Notes: generated by a model not told the origin, from the sequence alone. Counted from the stretch's first letter, positions 25,457-36,494 are shown. The stretch: DNA of 64,000 nt from Erwinia sp. E_sp_B01_1 (GCF_036865545.1 NZ_CP142208.1:1736001-1800000); one strand, 5' to 3'. A program made the numbers and translations.

Positions 25457-25483
25457 ACTCGCATTAATTGTCAGGGAATCGTA

Positions 25484-27679
25484 ATGGCCTCTCTCTCTTC
25501 ATCACACGCTCGTTTCAGATTAACTCTGCTGGCTGCAGTTATAGGTTCGGTGACTTCCCCAGCCTTTGCCGCAGAGAGCACTAAAAAAAGCCCGGCAACC
25601 GACGACACTATGACGGTAGTGGCAAAACCGGATGACAATTTTAAGGCTGGCGGCGATCAACTGGTGCCAGCTTATCTGGATGGTCAGATAGCGAATGGTG
25701 GACGCCTGGGGATGTTGGGCGAGCAGGAAGCTAAAAACGTTCCTTTCAACGTGATCGGCTATACCGCCAAAATGATCCAGGATCAGCAGGCCACCACGCT
25801 GAAAGATGTCGTTGCCAACGACGCTTCCGTGCAGAATGTTCAGGGTTATGGCAACTTTGCGGAAACTTACCGTATCCGTGGGTTTGATCTGGATGGCGAT
25901 GATATGACGCTGGGTGGTCTGCCTGGCGTGATGCCACGTCAGGTTGTCTCCACCCAGATGATTGACCGTGTGGAAGTGTTCAAAGGTTCGAATGCGCTGA
26001 TCAACGGTTCAGCCTCTTCTGGCGTGGGTGGGATGATTAATCTCGAACCCAAACATGCTGACGATACCCCTCTGACGCGCATTGGCGTGGATTACACCTC
26101 TTCATCACAGGTGGGGACTACGCTGGATGCCGGTCGTCGTTTTGGCGATGAGAATCAGTGGGGGGCCAGGGTAAACCTGCTGCACCGCGAAGGGGAAACG
26201 GCGGTGGATAATGAAAAACGCCGGACCACTGTCGCCTCTGTGGGACTGGATTATCGCGGTGACAATCTGCGGACGTCGCTGGATCTGGGCTACCAGAAAC
26301 AGGCTTATCATGGCGGACGTCTGGGGGTGAACATCAGCGGCGTGGACTTCATTCCTGAAGTGCCCCGTGCCACCAGCAACTACAGTCAGGACTGGGTTTA
26401 CAGCGATCTGGAAAGCGAATTTGGCATGGCCAGAGCGGAATATGATATCGCGCCGGACTGGACGCTGTACGGCGCAATGGGCGGACAGCACTCGCATGAA
26501 ACGGGGGCTTACGCCTCGCCAAAGCTCACTGATGCAGAGGGGGCTGCCACCATTGGGCGCATGGACACCAATAAAATTGTCGATGCCTTTAGCGGCCAGG
26601 CTGGCGTTCGGGGCAAATTTGACACCGGCGTGGTGAGCCACAGTGTGAACCTGGGCTATGCTGCGCAAACTAAGCGTGAAAAAACCTCCTATGGCATGGC
26701 GCTGACCTCATCGGCTACCAATATCTACGACACCACTGCTGTTGCAGCACCTGAAAATACCTACTTTGGTGGCGATCTGGATGACCCGCGTCCCACCAGC
26801 CGCATCCGTACCGAGGGGCTGCTGCTTTCCGATACGCTGGGCTTTGTGGATGACAAAATTTTACTGACCGTGGGTGCCCGTCATCAGAAAGTCGTGGTGC
26901 GTAACTATGCCTACGGCACGGCAGCCGAAGATACCGATGCCCGCTTCACCAAATCCCGCTGGACGCCGGGCTACGGCCTGGTGGTCAAACCCTGGGAGAC
27001 TGTCTCTTTCTATGCCAATCACATTGAGGCATTACAGCCTGGCGAAACGGCCTCTACGGGCGCGCTGAACGTAGGGCAGGTCACGGGCATTTCCCTTTCC
27101 AAACAGAATGAAGTGGGCATGAAAGTAGATTACGGCAACGTCGGCGGTACGCTGGCGCTGTTTGAAATCAAAAAGCCTACCGGCATCATCAATCAGCAAA
27201 CCGGCATGTTTGGTCTGAATGGCGAGCAGCGCAACCGGGGAGTGGAACTGAACATCTTTGGTGAACCTGTCTACGGCCTGCGTCTGAACGGCAGTGCGAC
27301 CTGGCTGGATGCGAAGATGAGCAAAACCGAAAACGGGACTTACGATGGTAAAGACGCGATTGGCGTGGCGAATTTTTATAGCGTGCTGAGTGCGGAATAT
27401 GACATCAAGCCGGTGGATGGGCTGACAGCTACCGCTCGCCTTACGCACTCTGGTTCACAGTATGCTGACCAGGCTAACACCAAAAAACTCGACAGTTACA
27501 CCACGCTCGATCTGGGTATGCGTTACCGCATGAAAGTGCAGCAGAACGATCTGACCTGGCGGCTGGCGGTGGAGAACGTCACCAATGAGAAATACTGGTC
27601 GGGGGTGGAAAGCTATGGCACTTACATCTATCAGGGCGATCCGCGAGAGTTGAAACTCTCCCTCTCTTACGATTTCTAA
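25484..27679 (+). CDS. TonB-dependent siderophore receptor (FcuA/FhuE-like)
   Basis: A 731-residue outer-membrane receptor. A signal peptide (about 1-29, SPAFA) is followed by the TonB box region DDTMTVVA (about 40-47). The plug domain (about 75-190) contains YRIRGFDLDGDDMTLGGLPG and IDRVEVFKGSNALINGS, and a 22-strand barrel ends LKLSLSYDF with the terminal Phe needed for assembly. It is closest in feel to hydroxamate receptors such as Yersinia FcuA or FhuE, but the ligand is not certain. A Fur box precedes it. No siderophore transport or synthesis genes are nearby, so it relies on a transporter encoded elsewhere. Confidence 0.9.
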   Translation: MASLSSSHARFRLTLLAAVIGSVTSPAFAAESTKKSPATDDTMTVVAKPDDNFKAGGDQLVPAYLDGQIANGGRLGMLGEQEAKNVPFNVIGYTAKMIQDQQATTLKDVVANDASVQNVQGYGNFAETYRIRGFDLDGDDMTLGGLPGVMPRQVVSTQMIDRVEVFKGSNALINGSASSGVGGMINLEPKHADDTPLTRIGVDYTSSSQVGTTLDAGRRFGDENQWGARVNLLHREGETAVDNEKRRTTVASVGLDYRGDNLRTSLDLGYQKQAYHGGRLGVNISGVDFIPEVPRATSNYSQDWVYSDLESEFGMARAEYDIAPDWTLYGAMGGQHSHETGAYASPKLTDAEGAATIGRMDTNKIVDAFSGQAGVRGKFDTGVVSHSVNLGYAAQTKREKTSYGMALTSSATNIYDTTAVAAPENTYFGGDLDDPRPTSRIRTEGLLLSDTLGFVDDKILLTVGARHQKVVVRNYAYGTAAEDTDARFTKSRWTPGYGLVVKPWETVSFYANHIEALQPGETASTGALNVGQVTGISLSKQNEVGMKVDYGNVGGTLALFEIKKPTGIINQQTGMFGLNGEQRNRGVELNIFGEPVYGLRLNGSATWLDAKMSKTENGTYDGKDAIGVANFYSVLSAEYDIKPVDGLTATARLTHSGSQYADQANTKKLDSYTTLDLGMRYRMKVQQNDLTWRLAVENVTNEKYWSGVESYGTYIYQGDPRELKLSLSYDF

Positions 27680-27738
27680 TCCGGACGGCCCGTGCTGAGC
27701 TGCCAGGGATGGCGCTTTTGGCGTCTTTGTGAAAGGCA

Positions 27739-27766
27739 CAGGCTCCCTGAGCCTGCACTTTGTTTT
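27739..27766 (+). terminator. First terminator after the siderophore receptor
   Basis: CAGGCTC-CCT-GAGCCTG forms a seven-base-pair stem with a tight loop, followed by CACTTTGTTTTT. Confidence 0.6.
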
Positions 27767-27776
27767 TAAATTCAGG

Positions 27777-27800
27777 CGGGCCACTTATGTGGTCCGTTTT
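27777..27800 (+). terminator. Second terminator after the siderophore receptor
   Basis: CGGGCCAC-TTAT-GTGGTCCG forms an eight-base-pair stem with one G-U pair, directly followed by TTTT. Two terminators in tandem isolate the iron-regulated gene. Confidence 0.65.
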
Positions 27801-27942
27801 AATATCGGAAACAGAATAAAAATCAGCGGGTTTAGCTTAAGTAAACGGATGTGGAAAGATCAGCTTACAGTGGAGTGATACAGAAGATCTTTAAATGCGA
27901 CTGACCATTTTACCAGGGCATTACTGTGCTATAGTATAGTCC

Positions 27943-27962
27943 TTCTGCCACCCGTGGCAGAA
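27943..27962. promoter_or_regulatory. Perfect palindrome in the leader of a small membrane gene
   Basis: TTCTGCCAC-CC-GTGGCAGAA is a 9-base perfect inverted repeat 42 bases before the small gene's ATG. A TATAGT just upstream (27930-27935) could be its -10 element, so the palindrome would lie near the transcript start as an operator or a 5' mRNA hairpin. Confidence 0.55.
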
Positions 27963-28004
27963 AGCATGACAGGGAAGCGTCAAAGCATAATAAAGAAGAT
28001 AAAA

Positions 28005-28145
28005 ATGAACTCACACCCTGAAAACGATTACCCCAAAGAACCCCGTCTTCCCCTTGATGACGCGCAGTTTGCTATTGTGGTGCTGGCTCTGACGTCGTTC
28101 ACGCTGATAGGCTTTGTGCTTTCAGTAACGCTGTGGATGACCTGA
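28005..28145 (+). CDS. Small single-helix membrane protein (46 residues), unknown
   Basis: A 46-residue protein with a charged N-terminus (MNSHPENDYPKEPRLPL) and one membrane helix from about residue 23 to 44 (IVVLALTSFTLIGFVLSVTLW). The ATG at 28005 follows an AAAGAAG ribosome site; a longer frame from 27954 would begin in the palindromic leader. I do not recognise the family. Its own promoter candidate, the palindrome and a good ribosome site argue that it is real. The 325-base stretch from the receptor stop to this start holds two terminators and this leader, and nothing else coding. Confidence 0.55.
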   Translation: MNSHPENDYPKEPRLPLDDAQFAIVVLALTSFTLIGFVLSVTLWMT

Positions 28146-28148
28146 CAG

Positions 28149-29303
28149 TTATCCCTTCTGCTTCAACTTGATTATCTGGCTCCTGATCTCCAGCGCGTAG
28201 GGCTCATAAATCGTCCGGTTACCGTTGGCATCCGGCAAACCAAACAGGCCGCCGGGAGAGCGCCGATCGTCGGCCCAGGAGGGGTAATCCACCGCCGGGA
28301 ACAGCGAAATGCCCTCTACGGCCACGCCCTTGTCCATCGCTACACCCACCTGCTCAGCCACCCCTTTTAACCAGGGAATACGCATCTCGCCTTCTGCACC
28401 GGTTTCGGCAATCAGCAGTGGCCGTTGATAGCGCTGCCAGACTTCGGCAAGCTGAGACGAGAGAGGGCGGTATTCAGGCTGATGGGCCGCAAGCGGCTCG
28501 CCATCAACAAACCACTGGTTATCCGGGTAATAAGTCAGCCCTATGATATCCAGCAGCGACGGATCGCCACCCAGTTCCGGGTTAAGACGGCCACCCAGCA
28601 TATCCCAGGCTTCAAACTGCGCCTCATGCTGAGCGCGCGCTTCCTGGCGGCTGGCTGGATACTCCGCGTGCCCCGCGACATTGACTAAAGGATCGGTCAG
28701 CACAAACCTCGCCTCTGGCAGCACCTCACGAATGGCATGCATGGCCGCTACCGAGGCCCTTACCAGCTGCTGTTTTAACTCGCGGCCACGGCCTGTGACG
28801 TTGGGATTAAAAAACGCCACGTCCGCCCCGGCCCATGACCAGAATGAAATCTGGTTCATCGGGGTGAAGAAGGGGGCCGTCTCTCCTTCATCACGCATCA
28901 GGGTGGCGGCAGCCCTGGCAAAGGCGGTAAAGCGGTCAACAAAAGCTGGCTGCCAGATATCCAGCCCGTCCGGCCAGCCAAAATGGGCCAGCTCCCAGAT
29001 CATCTCCATCCCCTGATTTTTTGCCGCCTGCAACATCGGCAGAAAAGTTGACCAGTCATACTCGCCGGGCGTTTTCTCAATCAGATACCAGCGTGCGCCA
29101 TCCCGGGCGGTGAGTATCCGTTCCTGCGCCAGTTGGCTATAATCTCTCTCCAGCAGAATATCGTGCCCGCTGTTGATCACCAGATCCAGCCGCTTGCCTG
29201 CTCCACGACAGGCAGTAGAGCAGGCAAAACTGCCCTGATAAAAACTTCTGAACAACTGGGGGGTGTGCCGCATCACCGGGTTGTCCGGCGTTTCGCTGTT
29301 CAT
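28149..29303 (-). CDS. Glycoside hydrolase-like TIM-barrel protein (clan GH-A type)
   Basis: A 384-residue cytoplasmic protein without a signal peptide. It has the look of a (beta/alpha)8 glycosidase of the GH1-like clan A: WYLIEKTPGEYDWSTF near the N-terminus, FFTPMNQISFW where the acid/base region is expected, and LLIAETGAEGEMR (Glu near residue 295), where the nucleophile Glu sits in clan A enzymes. The usual GH1 acid/base motif NEP is replaced by MNQ, so activity is uncertain. Some homologues are annotated beta-glucosidase. It is monocistronic with a GAGGAAG ribosome site, and is divergent from clsC. Confidence 0.65.
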   Translation of the reverse strand: MNSETPDNPVMRHTPQLFRSFYQGSFACSTACRGAGKRLDLVINSGHDILLERDYSQLAQERILTARDGARWYLIEKTPGEYDWSTFLPMLQAAKNQGMEMIWELAHFGWPDGLDIWQPAFVDRFTAFARAAATLMRDEGETAPFFTPMNQISFWSWAGADVAFFNPNVTGRGRELKQQLVRASVAAMHAIREVLPEARFVLTDPLVNVAGHAEYPASRQEARAQHEAQFEAWDMLGGRLNPELGGDPSLLDIIGLTYYPDNQWFVDGEPLAAHQPEYRPLSSQLAEVWQRYQRPLLIAETGAEGEMRIPWLKGVAEQVGVAMDKGVAVEGISLFPAVDYPSWADDRRSPGGLFGLPDANGNRTIYEPYALEIRSQIIKLKQKG

Positions 29304-29456
29304 GGGATCTTCCTCATCGCAAAGAGTCGAACGCGTTGGGCTAAGTTTAGACTAATTGCTCATGCCGGCCGCATTCAGAACAGTCGCATGACAATCTGAC
29401 CCGACTGGACTGATAATGCATCCGGTAGCCTCTTTTCTTCGAACTAAGGATCAAGA

Positions 29457-30929
29457 ATGGCCGAAGCCTTTACCCCGGAACCTGAAGAGCCGGCCTTTAC
29501 ACAGAACCGTCTGACCCGCGCCGTATCACCACTGGTGCAAAACCATCCCGACCACAGCGGCATTCATCCGCTGGAAGATGGTCTGGATGCTTTTGCCGCC
29601 CGTTATCTGCTGATGACAATGGCGGAGCACAGCCTCGATATTCAGTACTACATCTGGCAGAACGATATGTCTGGCCGGTTGCTGTTCAGCGCGGTACTGC
29701 AGGCAGCACGGCGAGGTGTAAAGGTGCGCCTGCTGCTTGATGACAACAACACCATGGGGCTGGATGAGACGCTGAGCCAGCTTAGCGCGCATCCCAATAT
29801 TGAAATACGTCTGTTTAATCCCTTTTCGTTCCGGACCCTGCGAGCGCTGGGCTACCTCACCGACTTTGCGCGACTCAACCGGCGGATGCACAACAAAAGC
29901 TTTACCGTGGATGGTCTGGTCACCATCGTCGGCGGAAGGAACGTTGGCGATGAGTATTTTGGCGCGGGAGAAGAGCCGCTGTTTTCCGATCTGGATGTCC
30001 TCGCCCTCGGCCCGGTGGTCGATGAGGTAACCAGAGACTTTGACCGCTACTGGATAAGCCGGGCGGTGGAGCCCTTCACTAAAGTGGTGGAAGCGGATGA
30101 AGCCCTGGCGGATTCCGCCGTCTCACTGCCGGAAGCCTGGCACAGTAATCCCCAGGTAAAACGCTATCTCGAACGTATTCATGCCTCATCCTTTGTGAAT
30201 CAGCTTGAAGCTGGCGATCTGCCGCTGGTATGGGCAAAAACCCGCCTGCTGAGTGACGATCCCCGCAAAGGTCTGGGCCGGGCCAGAGCCGGTTCCTTAC
30301 TACCCCAGCGTATGCTGGAGGTGATAGGCAGGCCGCAGTCGCAGTTTGATATCATTTCCGCCTATTTTGTCCCCACGCGAGCCGGGGTGGCGCAGCTGCT
30401 GTCGCTGGTGAGGAAAGGGGTTAAAATCGCTATTCTGACCAACTCACTGGCGGCGAATGATGTCTCAATTGTGCATGCTGGTTATGCCAAGTGGCGGAAA
30501 AAACTGTTGCGGCACGGCATCACTCTTTATGAACTGAAACCCCATAACGATACCCGCGAAACGCCACACGACAGAGGCCTGACCGGTAATTCTGGCTCCA
30601 GTTTGCATGCTAAAACCTTCAGTGTGGATAACGAAAAAGTGTTTATTGGCTCTTTTAACTTTGATCCGCGCTCGGCAATGCTCAACACGGAAATGGGCTT
30701 CGTTATTGAGAGTGAATCTCTGGCCACCACCATCCACCAACGCTTTGTTAAACATATTCAGGAGCGCGCCTGGACGCTGCGTCTGGATAAATGGGGCAGG
30801 GTAAACTGGATTGAGTATCCGGGAGAGGGTGAAAAGGAGATTGTTCACAAACATGAACCCCGCACCCGCTTTATGCAACGTCTGCTGGTTCGTCTGGTCT
30901 GGCGACTGCCGATTGAATGGTTACTCTAG
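29457..30929 (+). CDS. clsC: Cardiolipin synthase C (phospholipase D family)
   Basis: A 490-residue inner-membrane enzyme with two HKD motifs: HNKSFTVDGLVTIVGGRN (about 145-162) and HAKTFSVDNEKVFIGSFN (about 384-401). ClsC makes cardiolipin from phosphatidylglycerol and phosphatidylethanolamine in E. coli. The position next to opgC is conserved in enterobacteria; the ymdB partner found in E. coli is absent here. An AAGGA ribosome site precedes the ATG. Confidence 0.93.
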   Translation: MAEAFTPEPEEPAFTQNRLTRAVSPLVQNHPDHSGIHPLEDGLDAFAARYLLMTMAEHSLDIQYYIWQNDMSGRLLFSAVLQAARRGVKVRLLLDDNNTMGLDETLSQLSAHPNIEIRLFNPFSFRTLRALGYLTDFARLNRRMHNKSFTVDGLVTIVGGRNVGDEYFGAGEEPLFSDLDVLALGPVVDEVTRDFDRYWISRAVEPFTKVVEADEALADSAVSLPEAWHSNPQVKRYLERIHASSFVNQLEAGDLPLVWAKTRLLSDDPRKGLGRARAGSLLPQRMLEVIGRPQSQFDIISAYFVPTRAGVAQLLSLVRKGVKIAILTNSLAANDVSIVHAGYAKWRKKLLRHGITLYELKPHNDTRETPHDRGLTGNSGSSLHAKTFSVDNEKVFIGSFNFDPRSAMLNTEMGFVIESESLATTIHQRFVKHIQERAWTLRLDKWGRVNWIEYPGEGEKEIVHKHEPRTRFMQRLLVRLVWRLPIEWLL

Positions 30930-30933
30930 GGTA

Positions 30934-30963
30934 AAAACCGCCCGCTCAGCAATCTGAGCGGGC
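30934..30963 (-). terminator. Terminator of opgC, between clsC and opgC
   Basis: GCCCGCTCAG and CTGAGCGGGC make a ten-base-pair stem with a CAAT loop. Read leftward it is followed by GGTTTTTACC, a good T tract; read rightward there is none, so it serves opgC mainly. Confidence 0.8.
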
Positions 30964-30969
30964 AGATAT

Positions 30970-32106
30970 TCAGCTCTTACGCTGCGTTTTACCGGAGAAG
31001 AGGAAGCGCAGGAGAGGGATCCGCAGATGGATCTCGTAGAGAATAAAGGCGATACCAAATACAAACATCAGGCCGGTAAAGAAGCCCAAAGTATCATTGC
31101 TGATTTTTGGCACCAGAAAAATCCCGAAGAGAATGGTCAGAGGATGGTGCACCAGATAGATAAACAGCGAGGCATTAACCAGATAAGTGACGCGCGGAGA
31201 GTGTGAGTTAAGCAGACGATGTCCCAGCGAGAACACCACGTTCACCATCCACAGCCCCATCATCATCGACACCACGGCATCAATCTCATACAGCCAGCCT
31301 TCGCCTTTGCTCCAGGTCTGATTGGCCACATAGGCGATAAACGCCAGCACCGACCCAATGAATGTCCAGGGAACGGGCTTGATAAACAGCGCTTTAATTG
31401 CCGGATATTTCCATGACATTGCGCCCAGTACGAAAAACGGCAGATAGAACAGAGACTGCATCACGGCATAATTAAACAGGCCATCGCTAAGCACTTCCGG
31501 AGCAAAAATAAACAACAGACGGCGAACGGCTCCCCAGCCAAGGCTGCAAAGCAGAATAGCGAAGGTTAATTTAAACCAGGTCAGTTCGGAATAATCTGTT
31601 TTTGATCCCTTGCCGTCACGCAGCCACTTAAATACCCAAAAGCCAGCAGCCGTGAGCACGACCAGGACCAGAAGGAACCATAAATGAGAAATCAGATCCC
31701 AGGAAAGGGCATTAAATTTTTGATAGAAACTGAAGGTGTGCCAGTCACCGATTTTATTGGTCCAGGCTTTTATCATAAAGAACTGCGGTACGGTGAGCAG
31801 CGGAATCGCTGCCAGCATAGGAATACCTACCCTTTCCACCCTGACCTTAAGCCAGTGCTGAGAGTTATAGCGCAGATAAAGCATGTAAGAAAAGTAGCCG
31901 GAAATGACAAAAAACACCTGCATACGGAAGGCGTGAATGAAATCATTAAACAGCGTCAGCCATTCTGAAGGTGCCGGGCTGTTTACCGCCCAGGGCTGTG
32001 TGGAATAAATCAGGGAAACGTGGAAGGGAACGCCCAACAACATTAAATAGGCCCTGATTGAATCAAAAAAATACTCTCGTTCCTGTGTTTTGGTCGTCAT
32101 ATTCAT
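30970..32106 (-). CDS. opgC: Glucan succinyltransferase OpgC
   Basis: A 378-residue integral membrane acyltransferase (acyltransferase-3 fold) with about ten helices. The N-terminus [20 protein letters not shown] and [12 protein letters not shown] are typical. It succinylates osmoregulated periplasmic glucans, adding negative charge. It is divergent from opgG across 233 bases. Starts at 32106 or two codons later. Confidence 0.93.
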   Translation of the reverse strand: MNMTTKTQEREYFFDSIRAYLMLLGVPFHVSLIYSTQPWAVNSPAPSEWLTLFNDFIHAFRMQVFFVISGYFSYMLYLRYNSQHWLKVRVERVGIPMLAAIPLLTVPQFFMIKAWTNKIGDWHTFSFYQKFNALSWDLISHLWFLLVLVVLTAAGFWVFKWLRDGKGSKTDYSELTWFKLTFAILLCSLGWGAVRRLLFIFAPEVLSDGLFNYAVMQSLFYLPFFVLGAMSWKYPAIKALFIKPVPWTFIGSVLAFIAYVANQTWSKGEGWLYEIDAVVSMMMGLWMVNVVFSLGHRLLNSHSPRVTYLVNASLFIYLVHHPLTILFGIFLVPKISNDTLGFFTGLMFVFGIAFILYEIHLRIPLLRFLFSGKTQRKS

Positions 32107-32339
32107 CCAGTATTCAACACGTTATTACCTTGGCTCGCCCTGAGCCACGCTAAAGCTTTGCGCTCACTGTAAGTGAGAAATCACAAGGTTACTATCAGGG
32201 TAATCTGGATCGGCTAAACGCTTGAGAAACAGGCGCTAAGCGGCCTCATTACTGAGAACTAAATCACGGTCGTACTGTCAGAATGCTGAATAATCCATTA
32301 AGATGGATCGAATTGATTTAAGCACACGAAAGGGGGGAT

Positions 32340-33908
32340 GTGCTGACTAAAATGAAAAATAAGCCGGAACTGAATAAATTGCGCTGGTGTAGCGTGGCGG
32401 TTTTGCTGTCGATGTATGCCAGCTCAAGCTGGGCTTTCAACATTGATGATGTGGCAAAGCAGGCTAAAGATTTGGCAGGGAAGGGATATGAAGCGCCGAA
32501 AAGCAATTTGCCTTCTCAATTGCGCGATATGAAATATGCTGATTATCAGCAGATTCAGTTCAATCGTGACAAAGCTTACTGGAGTAAGCTGAAGACCCCA
32601 TTCAAACTTGAGTTCTATCATCAGGGGATGTACTTCGACACGCCGGTGCAGATTAATGAAGTCACCGCATCAACGGTTCGACAGATTAAATATTCGCCTG
32701 ACTATTTTAACTTCGGCAACGTTAAGCACGATCCGGAAACGGTTAAGAACCTCGGCTTTGCCGGGTTTAAAGTGCTCTACCCGCTGAACAGCAAAAACAA
32801 GAAAGACGACGAGATTTCCAGCTTCCTGGGCGCCAGCTACTTCCGTGTTATCGGCGGTGGTCAGGTCTATGGGCTCTCTTCTCGTGGCCTGGCTATTGAT
32901 ACCGCACTGCCTTCAGGTGAAGAGTTCCCACGCTTTAAAGAGTTCTGGATTGAACGTCCAAAACCTGCTGATAAGCATCTGGTGATCTATGCTTTGCTGG
33001 ATTCCCCGCGAGCCACTGGCGCCTACCGTTTCACTATTACACCGGGCAAAGAGAGCACCGTAGACGTGCAGTCTAAAGTTTACCTGCGCGATAAAGTTGG
33101 CAAGCTGGGCGTGGCACCATTGACCAGCATGTTCCTGTTTGGGCCGAACCAGCCTTCGCCAAACACCAACTTCCGTCCGCAGTTACATGATTCCAACGGT
33201 CTCTCTATCCATGCCGGTAACGGCGAATGGATCTGGCGTCCGCTCAACAATCCGAAACACCTGGCGGTCAGCACTTTCACCGTCGAGAATCCGAAAGGCT
33301 TTGGATTGCTGCAGCGTGGTCGTGACTTCGATCAGTATCAGGATCTGGACGATCGTTACGATCTCCGCCCAAGCGGCTGGATCGAACCGCAGGGTGACTG
33401 GGGTAAAGGCCGCATAGAGCTGGTTGAAATCCCGACTGCGGACGAAACCAACGACAACATCGTTGCCTTCTGGACGCCGGAAAACCTGCCAGATCCTGGC
33501 AAAGAGATGAACTTTAAATATCGTCTGCACTTCACCAGTGACGAAGATCAGCTGCATTCGCCAGAGATGGCCTATGTTAAGAGTACGCTGCGTTCCACAG
33601 GCGATGTGAAGCAGTCCAACCTGGTGCGCCAGCCTGACGGCACGGTAGCCTTTGTGGTTGACTTCACCGGTAAAGAGATGAGCAAGCTGCCGGATAACAC
33701 CCCGGTCACGCCTCAGGTCAGTATCGGCAACAACGGTGAGTTGGTGGAGAACAGCGTGCGCTATAATCCAGTGACCAAAGGCTGGCGTCTGGTGATGCGT
33801 TTACGCGTCAAAGACAACAAACAGCCAACCGAGATGCGTGCTGCGCTGATGAACGGTGACAAGACGCTGACAGAAACCTGGAGCTATCAGTTGCCTGCCA
33901 ATGAATAA
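32340..33908 (+). CDS. opgG: Periplasmic glucan biosynthesis protein OpgG
   Basis: A 522-residue periplasmic protein needed to shape and branch osmoregulated glucans released by OpgH. A signal peptide ends near ASSSWA, followed by [18 protein letters not shown], the family N-terminus. The GTG at 32340 has an AAGG site at suitable spacing; an ATG at 32352 is the alternative but sits 14 bases from the G-rich site. The stop overlaps the opgH start by eight bases. Confidence 0.94.
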   Translation: MLTKMKNKPELNKLRWCSVAVLLSMYASSSWAFNIDDVAKQAKDLAGKGYEAPKSNLPSQLRDMKYADYQQIQFNRDKAYWSKLKTPFKLEFYHQGMYFDTPVQINEVTASTVRQIKYSPDYFNFGNVKHDPETVKNLGFAGFKVLYPLNSKNKKDDEISSFLGASYFRVIGGGQVYGLSSRGLAIDTALPSGEEFPRFKEFWIERPKPADKHLVIYALLDSPRATGAYRFTITPGKESTVDVQSKVYLRDKVGKLGVAPLTSMFLFGPNQPSPNTNFRPQLHDSNGLSIHAGNGEWIWRPLNNPKHLAVSTFTVENPKGFGLLQRGRDFDQYQDLDDRYDLRPSGWIEPQGDWGKGRIELVEIPTADETNDNIVAFWTPENLPDPGKEMNFKYRLHFTSDEDQLHSPEMAYVKSTLRSTGDVKQSNLVRQPDGTVAFVVDFTGKEMSKLPDNTPVTPQVSIGNNGELVENSVRYNPVTKGWRLVMRLRVKDNKQPTEMRAALMNGDKTLTETWSYQLPANE

Positions 33909-36468
33909 GCCTACTGTTATACCCACTGATTATATCGATGCGCTGCCCCTTCCCGCCGAGCGGAAAGGGGCGCTGCGTGAGTCGCTGCCTGCGGAGCCCG
34001 ATCGGGCTTTCAGCCAGCTTCACCAGTCGCTGGCAGACGGCGGCCCGGTAGAGTGTCGCCCTGACGATGCCCCGCTGGAGTCGGTCAAATCGCGTATTGC
34101 AATGAGCTGGCCGGATTCCGTGGCGGAGGGAGAGCAGTTCGACACTGATGAACTCGACCGTACCACGCTGAAGGCTATGCCTCGCCACACCCGCTCTTCC
34201 ATGTATCCGGAAGCCTGGCGCACCAACCCTGTTGGTCGTGCCTGGGATTCTCTGCGTGGCCGTAAGTCTAAGCCGCGCTACAGCGATCCAGAAGAGCAGC
34301 GGCAGGAAGATAAGTGGCGTCATGTTGGCTCGATTCGCCGCTACATCCTGTTGCTGCTGACCATTGCCCAGACGGTCGTGGCGACGTGGTACATGAAAAC
34401 CATTCTGCCTTACCAGGGCTGGGCGCTGATCGATCCTATGGATATGATCAACCAGAACTGGCAGCAGTCGGTGCTGCAGATCCTGCCTTATGTGCTGCAA
34501 ACAGGGATCCTGTTCCTGTTCGCGGTGCTGTTCTGCTGGGTCTCGGCGGGCTTCTGGACCGCCTTGATGGGCTTCCTGCAGCTGATGATCGGCAAAGACA
34601 AGTACAGCATCTCCTATGGTCTGAACGGCGACGAGCCGATCAATCCGGAGCACCGTACTGCGCTGATTATGCCAATCTGTAATGAAGATGTGGAACGCGT
34701 CTTTGCCGGCCTGCGTGCAACCTGGGAATCCGTGGTAAGAACGGGTGAACAGCAAAACTTTGACGTCTATATCCTCAGCGACAGTTACAACCCTGACATT
34801 GCGTTAGCGGAACAGAAAGCCTGGATGGAGCTGGTTCGTGATGTAGGCGGGGAAGGGCGCATTTTCTATCGTCGTCGTCGTCGCCGCGTGAAGCGTAAAA
34901 GCGGTAATATTGATGACTTCTGCCGCCGCTGGGGCAGCCAGTACAGCTACATGGTAGTGCTGGATGCAGACAGCGTGATGAGCGGTGAGTGTCTGACCGG
35001 TCTGGTGCGCATGATGGAAGCCAACCCTAACGCCGGTATTATCCAGTCTTCGCCTAAAGCGTCTGGTATGGATACGCTGTATGCCCGCTGTCAGCAGTTT
35101 GCGACCCGCGTCTACGGGCCATTGTTTACCGCAGGCCTGCACTTCTGGCAGTTGGGTGAATCCCACTACTGGGGGCATAACGCCATCATCCGCGTGGCAC
35201 CTTTTATCGAGCACTGTGCTTTAGCACCGCTGCCAGGTGAAGGGTCGTTTGCCGGTTCCATTCTCTCCCACGACTTCGTGGAAGCTGCGCTGATGCGTCG
35301 TGCGGGCTGGGGCGTATGGATTGCCTATGACTTGCCGGGCTCCTATGAAGAGTTGCCACCTAACCTGCTGGATGAGCTGAAACGCGACCGCCGCTGGTGT
35401 CACGGTAACCTGATGAACTTCCGTCTGTTCCTGGTCAAAGGAATGCACCCGGTTCACCGTGCCGTGTTCCTGACCGGCGTGATGTCCTATCTCTCTGCGC
35501 CGCTGTGGTTTATGTTCCTGGCCCTGTCGACGGCGTTGCAGGTGGTGCATACGCTGATGGAGCCGCAATACTTCCTGCAGCCCCGGCAGCTGTTCCCGGT
35601 CTGGCCGCAATGGCGTCCTGAACTGGCGATAGCGCTTTTCTCCACCACCATGGTACTGCTGTTCCTGCCAAAACTGCTCAGCATCATGCTGATCTGGTTT
35701 AAGGGAGCCAAACCTTACGGTGGCTTCGTGCGGGTAACGGTTTCCCTGTTCCTGGAGATGCTGTTCTCAGTGCTGCTGGCACCGGTCCGTATGCTGTTCC
35801 ACACCGTGTTTGTGGTCAGCGCGTTCCTGGGCTGGGAAGTGGTCTGGAATTCACCTCAGCGTGACGATGATGCCACGCCGTGGAGCGAGGCTTTCAAGCG
35901 TCATGGTTCACAGATGGCGCTGGGTATCGTCTGGGCTGTGGGCATGGGCTGGCTTGACCTGAACTTCCTGTGGTGGCTGGCTCCGATCGTCTTCTCACTG
36001 ATCCTGTCGCCTTTTGTCTCGGTCTTCTCAAGCCGCTCAACTATGGGTAATGCTTCCAAGCGCGCTAAGCTGTTCCTGATCCCGGAAGAGTTTGAGCCGC
36101 CGAAAGAGCTGGTCGATACCGACCGCTATGTGGCGCTGAACCGTGAGCGCGCGCTGAAAGATGGCTTTATGCATGCCGTGTTTAATCCCTCCTTCAACGC
36201 CCTGGCCAGTGCTATGGCTACCTCCCGCCACCTGAAAAGTGATGTGCTGGAGTTTGCCCGCGACCGTATGGTTGATCAGGCGCTGAGTGAGTCTCCAGCG
36301 AAGCTGGATCGCGATCGCCGCCTGGCGCTGATGAGTGACCCGGTCACCCTGTCCAGGATGCATTACCGCCTGTGGCAACATGCCGACAAGTACCACGACT
36401 GGTTTGACTATTATAAGTCGCTGAATATGAATCCTCAGGCGATTCAGAAAGGCAAACTTCAAAGCTAA
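33901..36468 (+). CDS. opgH: Glucan glucosyltransferase OpgH
   Basis: An 855-residue inner-membrane glucosyltransferase that polymerises glucose from UDP-glucose and exports the chain. The cytoplasmic GT2 domain lies between membrane helices: [26 protein letters not shown] and the [11 protein letters not shown] motif (RxxRW-like). About eight membrane helices are visible. In E. coli OpgH also links cell size to UDP-glucose via FtsZ. It is coupled to opgG by overlap. Confidence 0.94.
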   Translation: MNKPTVIPTDYIDALPLPAERKGALRESLPAEPDRAFSQLHQSLADGGPVECRPDDAPLESVKSRIAMSWPDSVAEGEQFDTDELDRTTLKAMPRHTRSSMYPEAWRTNPVGRAWDSLRGRKSKPRYSDPEEQRQEDKWRHVGSIRRYILLLLTIAQTVVATWYMKTILPYQGWALIDPMDMINQNWQQSVLQILPYVLQTGILFLFAVLFCWVSAGFWTALMGFLQLMIGKDKYSISYGLNGDEPINPEHRTALIMPICNEDVERVFAGLRATWESVVRTGEQQNFDVYILSDSYNPDIALAEQKAWMELVRDVGGEGRIFYRRRRRRVKRKSGNIDDFCRRWGSQYSYMVVLDADSVMSGECLTGLVRMMEANPNAGIIQSSPKASGMDTLYARCQQFATRVYGPLFTAGLHFWQLGESHYWGHNAIIRVAPFIEHCALAPLPGEGSFAGSILSHDFVEAALMRRAGWGVWIAYDLPGSYEELPPNLLDELKRDRRWCHGNLMNFRLFLVKGMHPVHRAVFLTGVMSYLSAPLWFMFLALSTALQVVHTLMEPQYFLQPRQLFPVWPQWRPELAIALFSTTMVLLFLPKLLSIMLIWFKGAKPYGGFVRVTVSLFLEMLFSVLLAPVRMLFHTVFVVSAFLGWEVVWNSPQRDDDATPWSEAFKRHGSQMALGIVWAVGMGWLDLNFLWWLAPIVFSLILSPFVSVFSSRSTMGNASKRAKLFLIPEEFEPPKELVDTDRYVALNRERALKDGFMHAVFNPSFNALASAMATSRHLKSDVLEFARDRMVDQALSESPAKLDRDRRLALMSDPVTLSRMHYRLWQHADKYHDWFDYYKSLNMNPQAIQKGKLQS

Positions 36469-36494
36469 GCCCGTGGGAAATTAACCAGGGGAAT

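Noticed and set aside
33808..34755. Long open frame (315 codons) antisense to opgH
   Set aside because: Lies wholly over opgG/opgH in a GC-rich region; no family look, no ribosome site; typical shadow frame.
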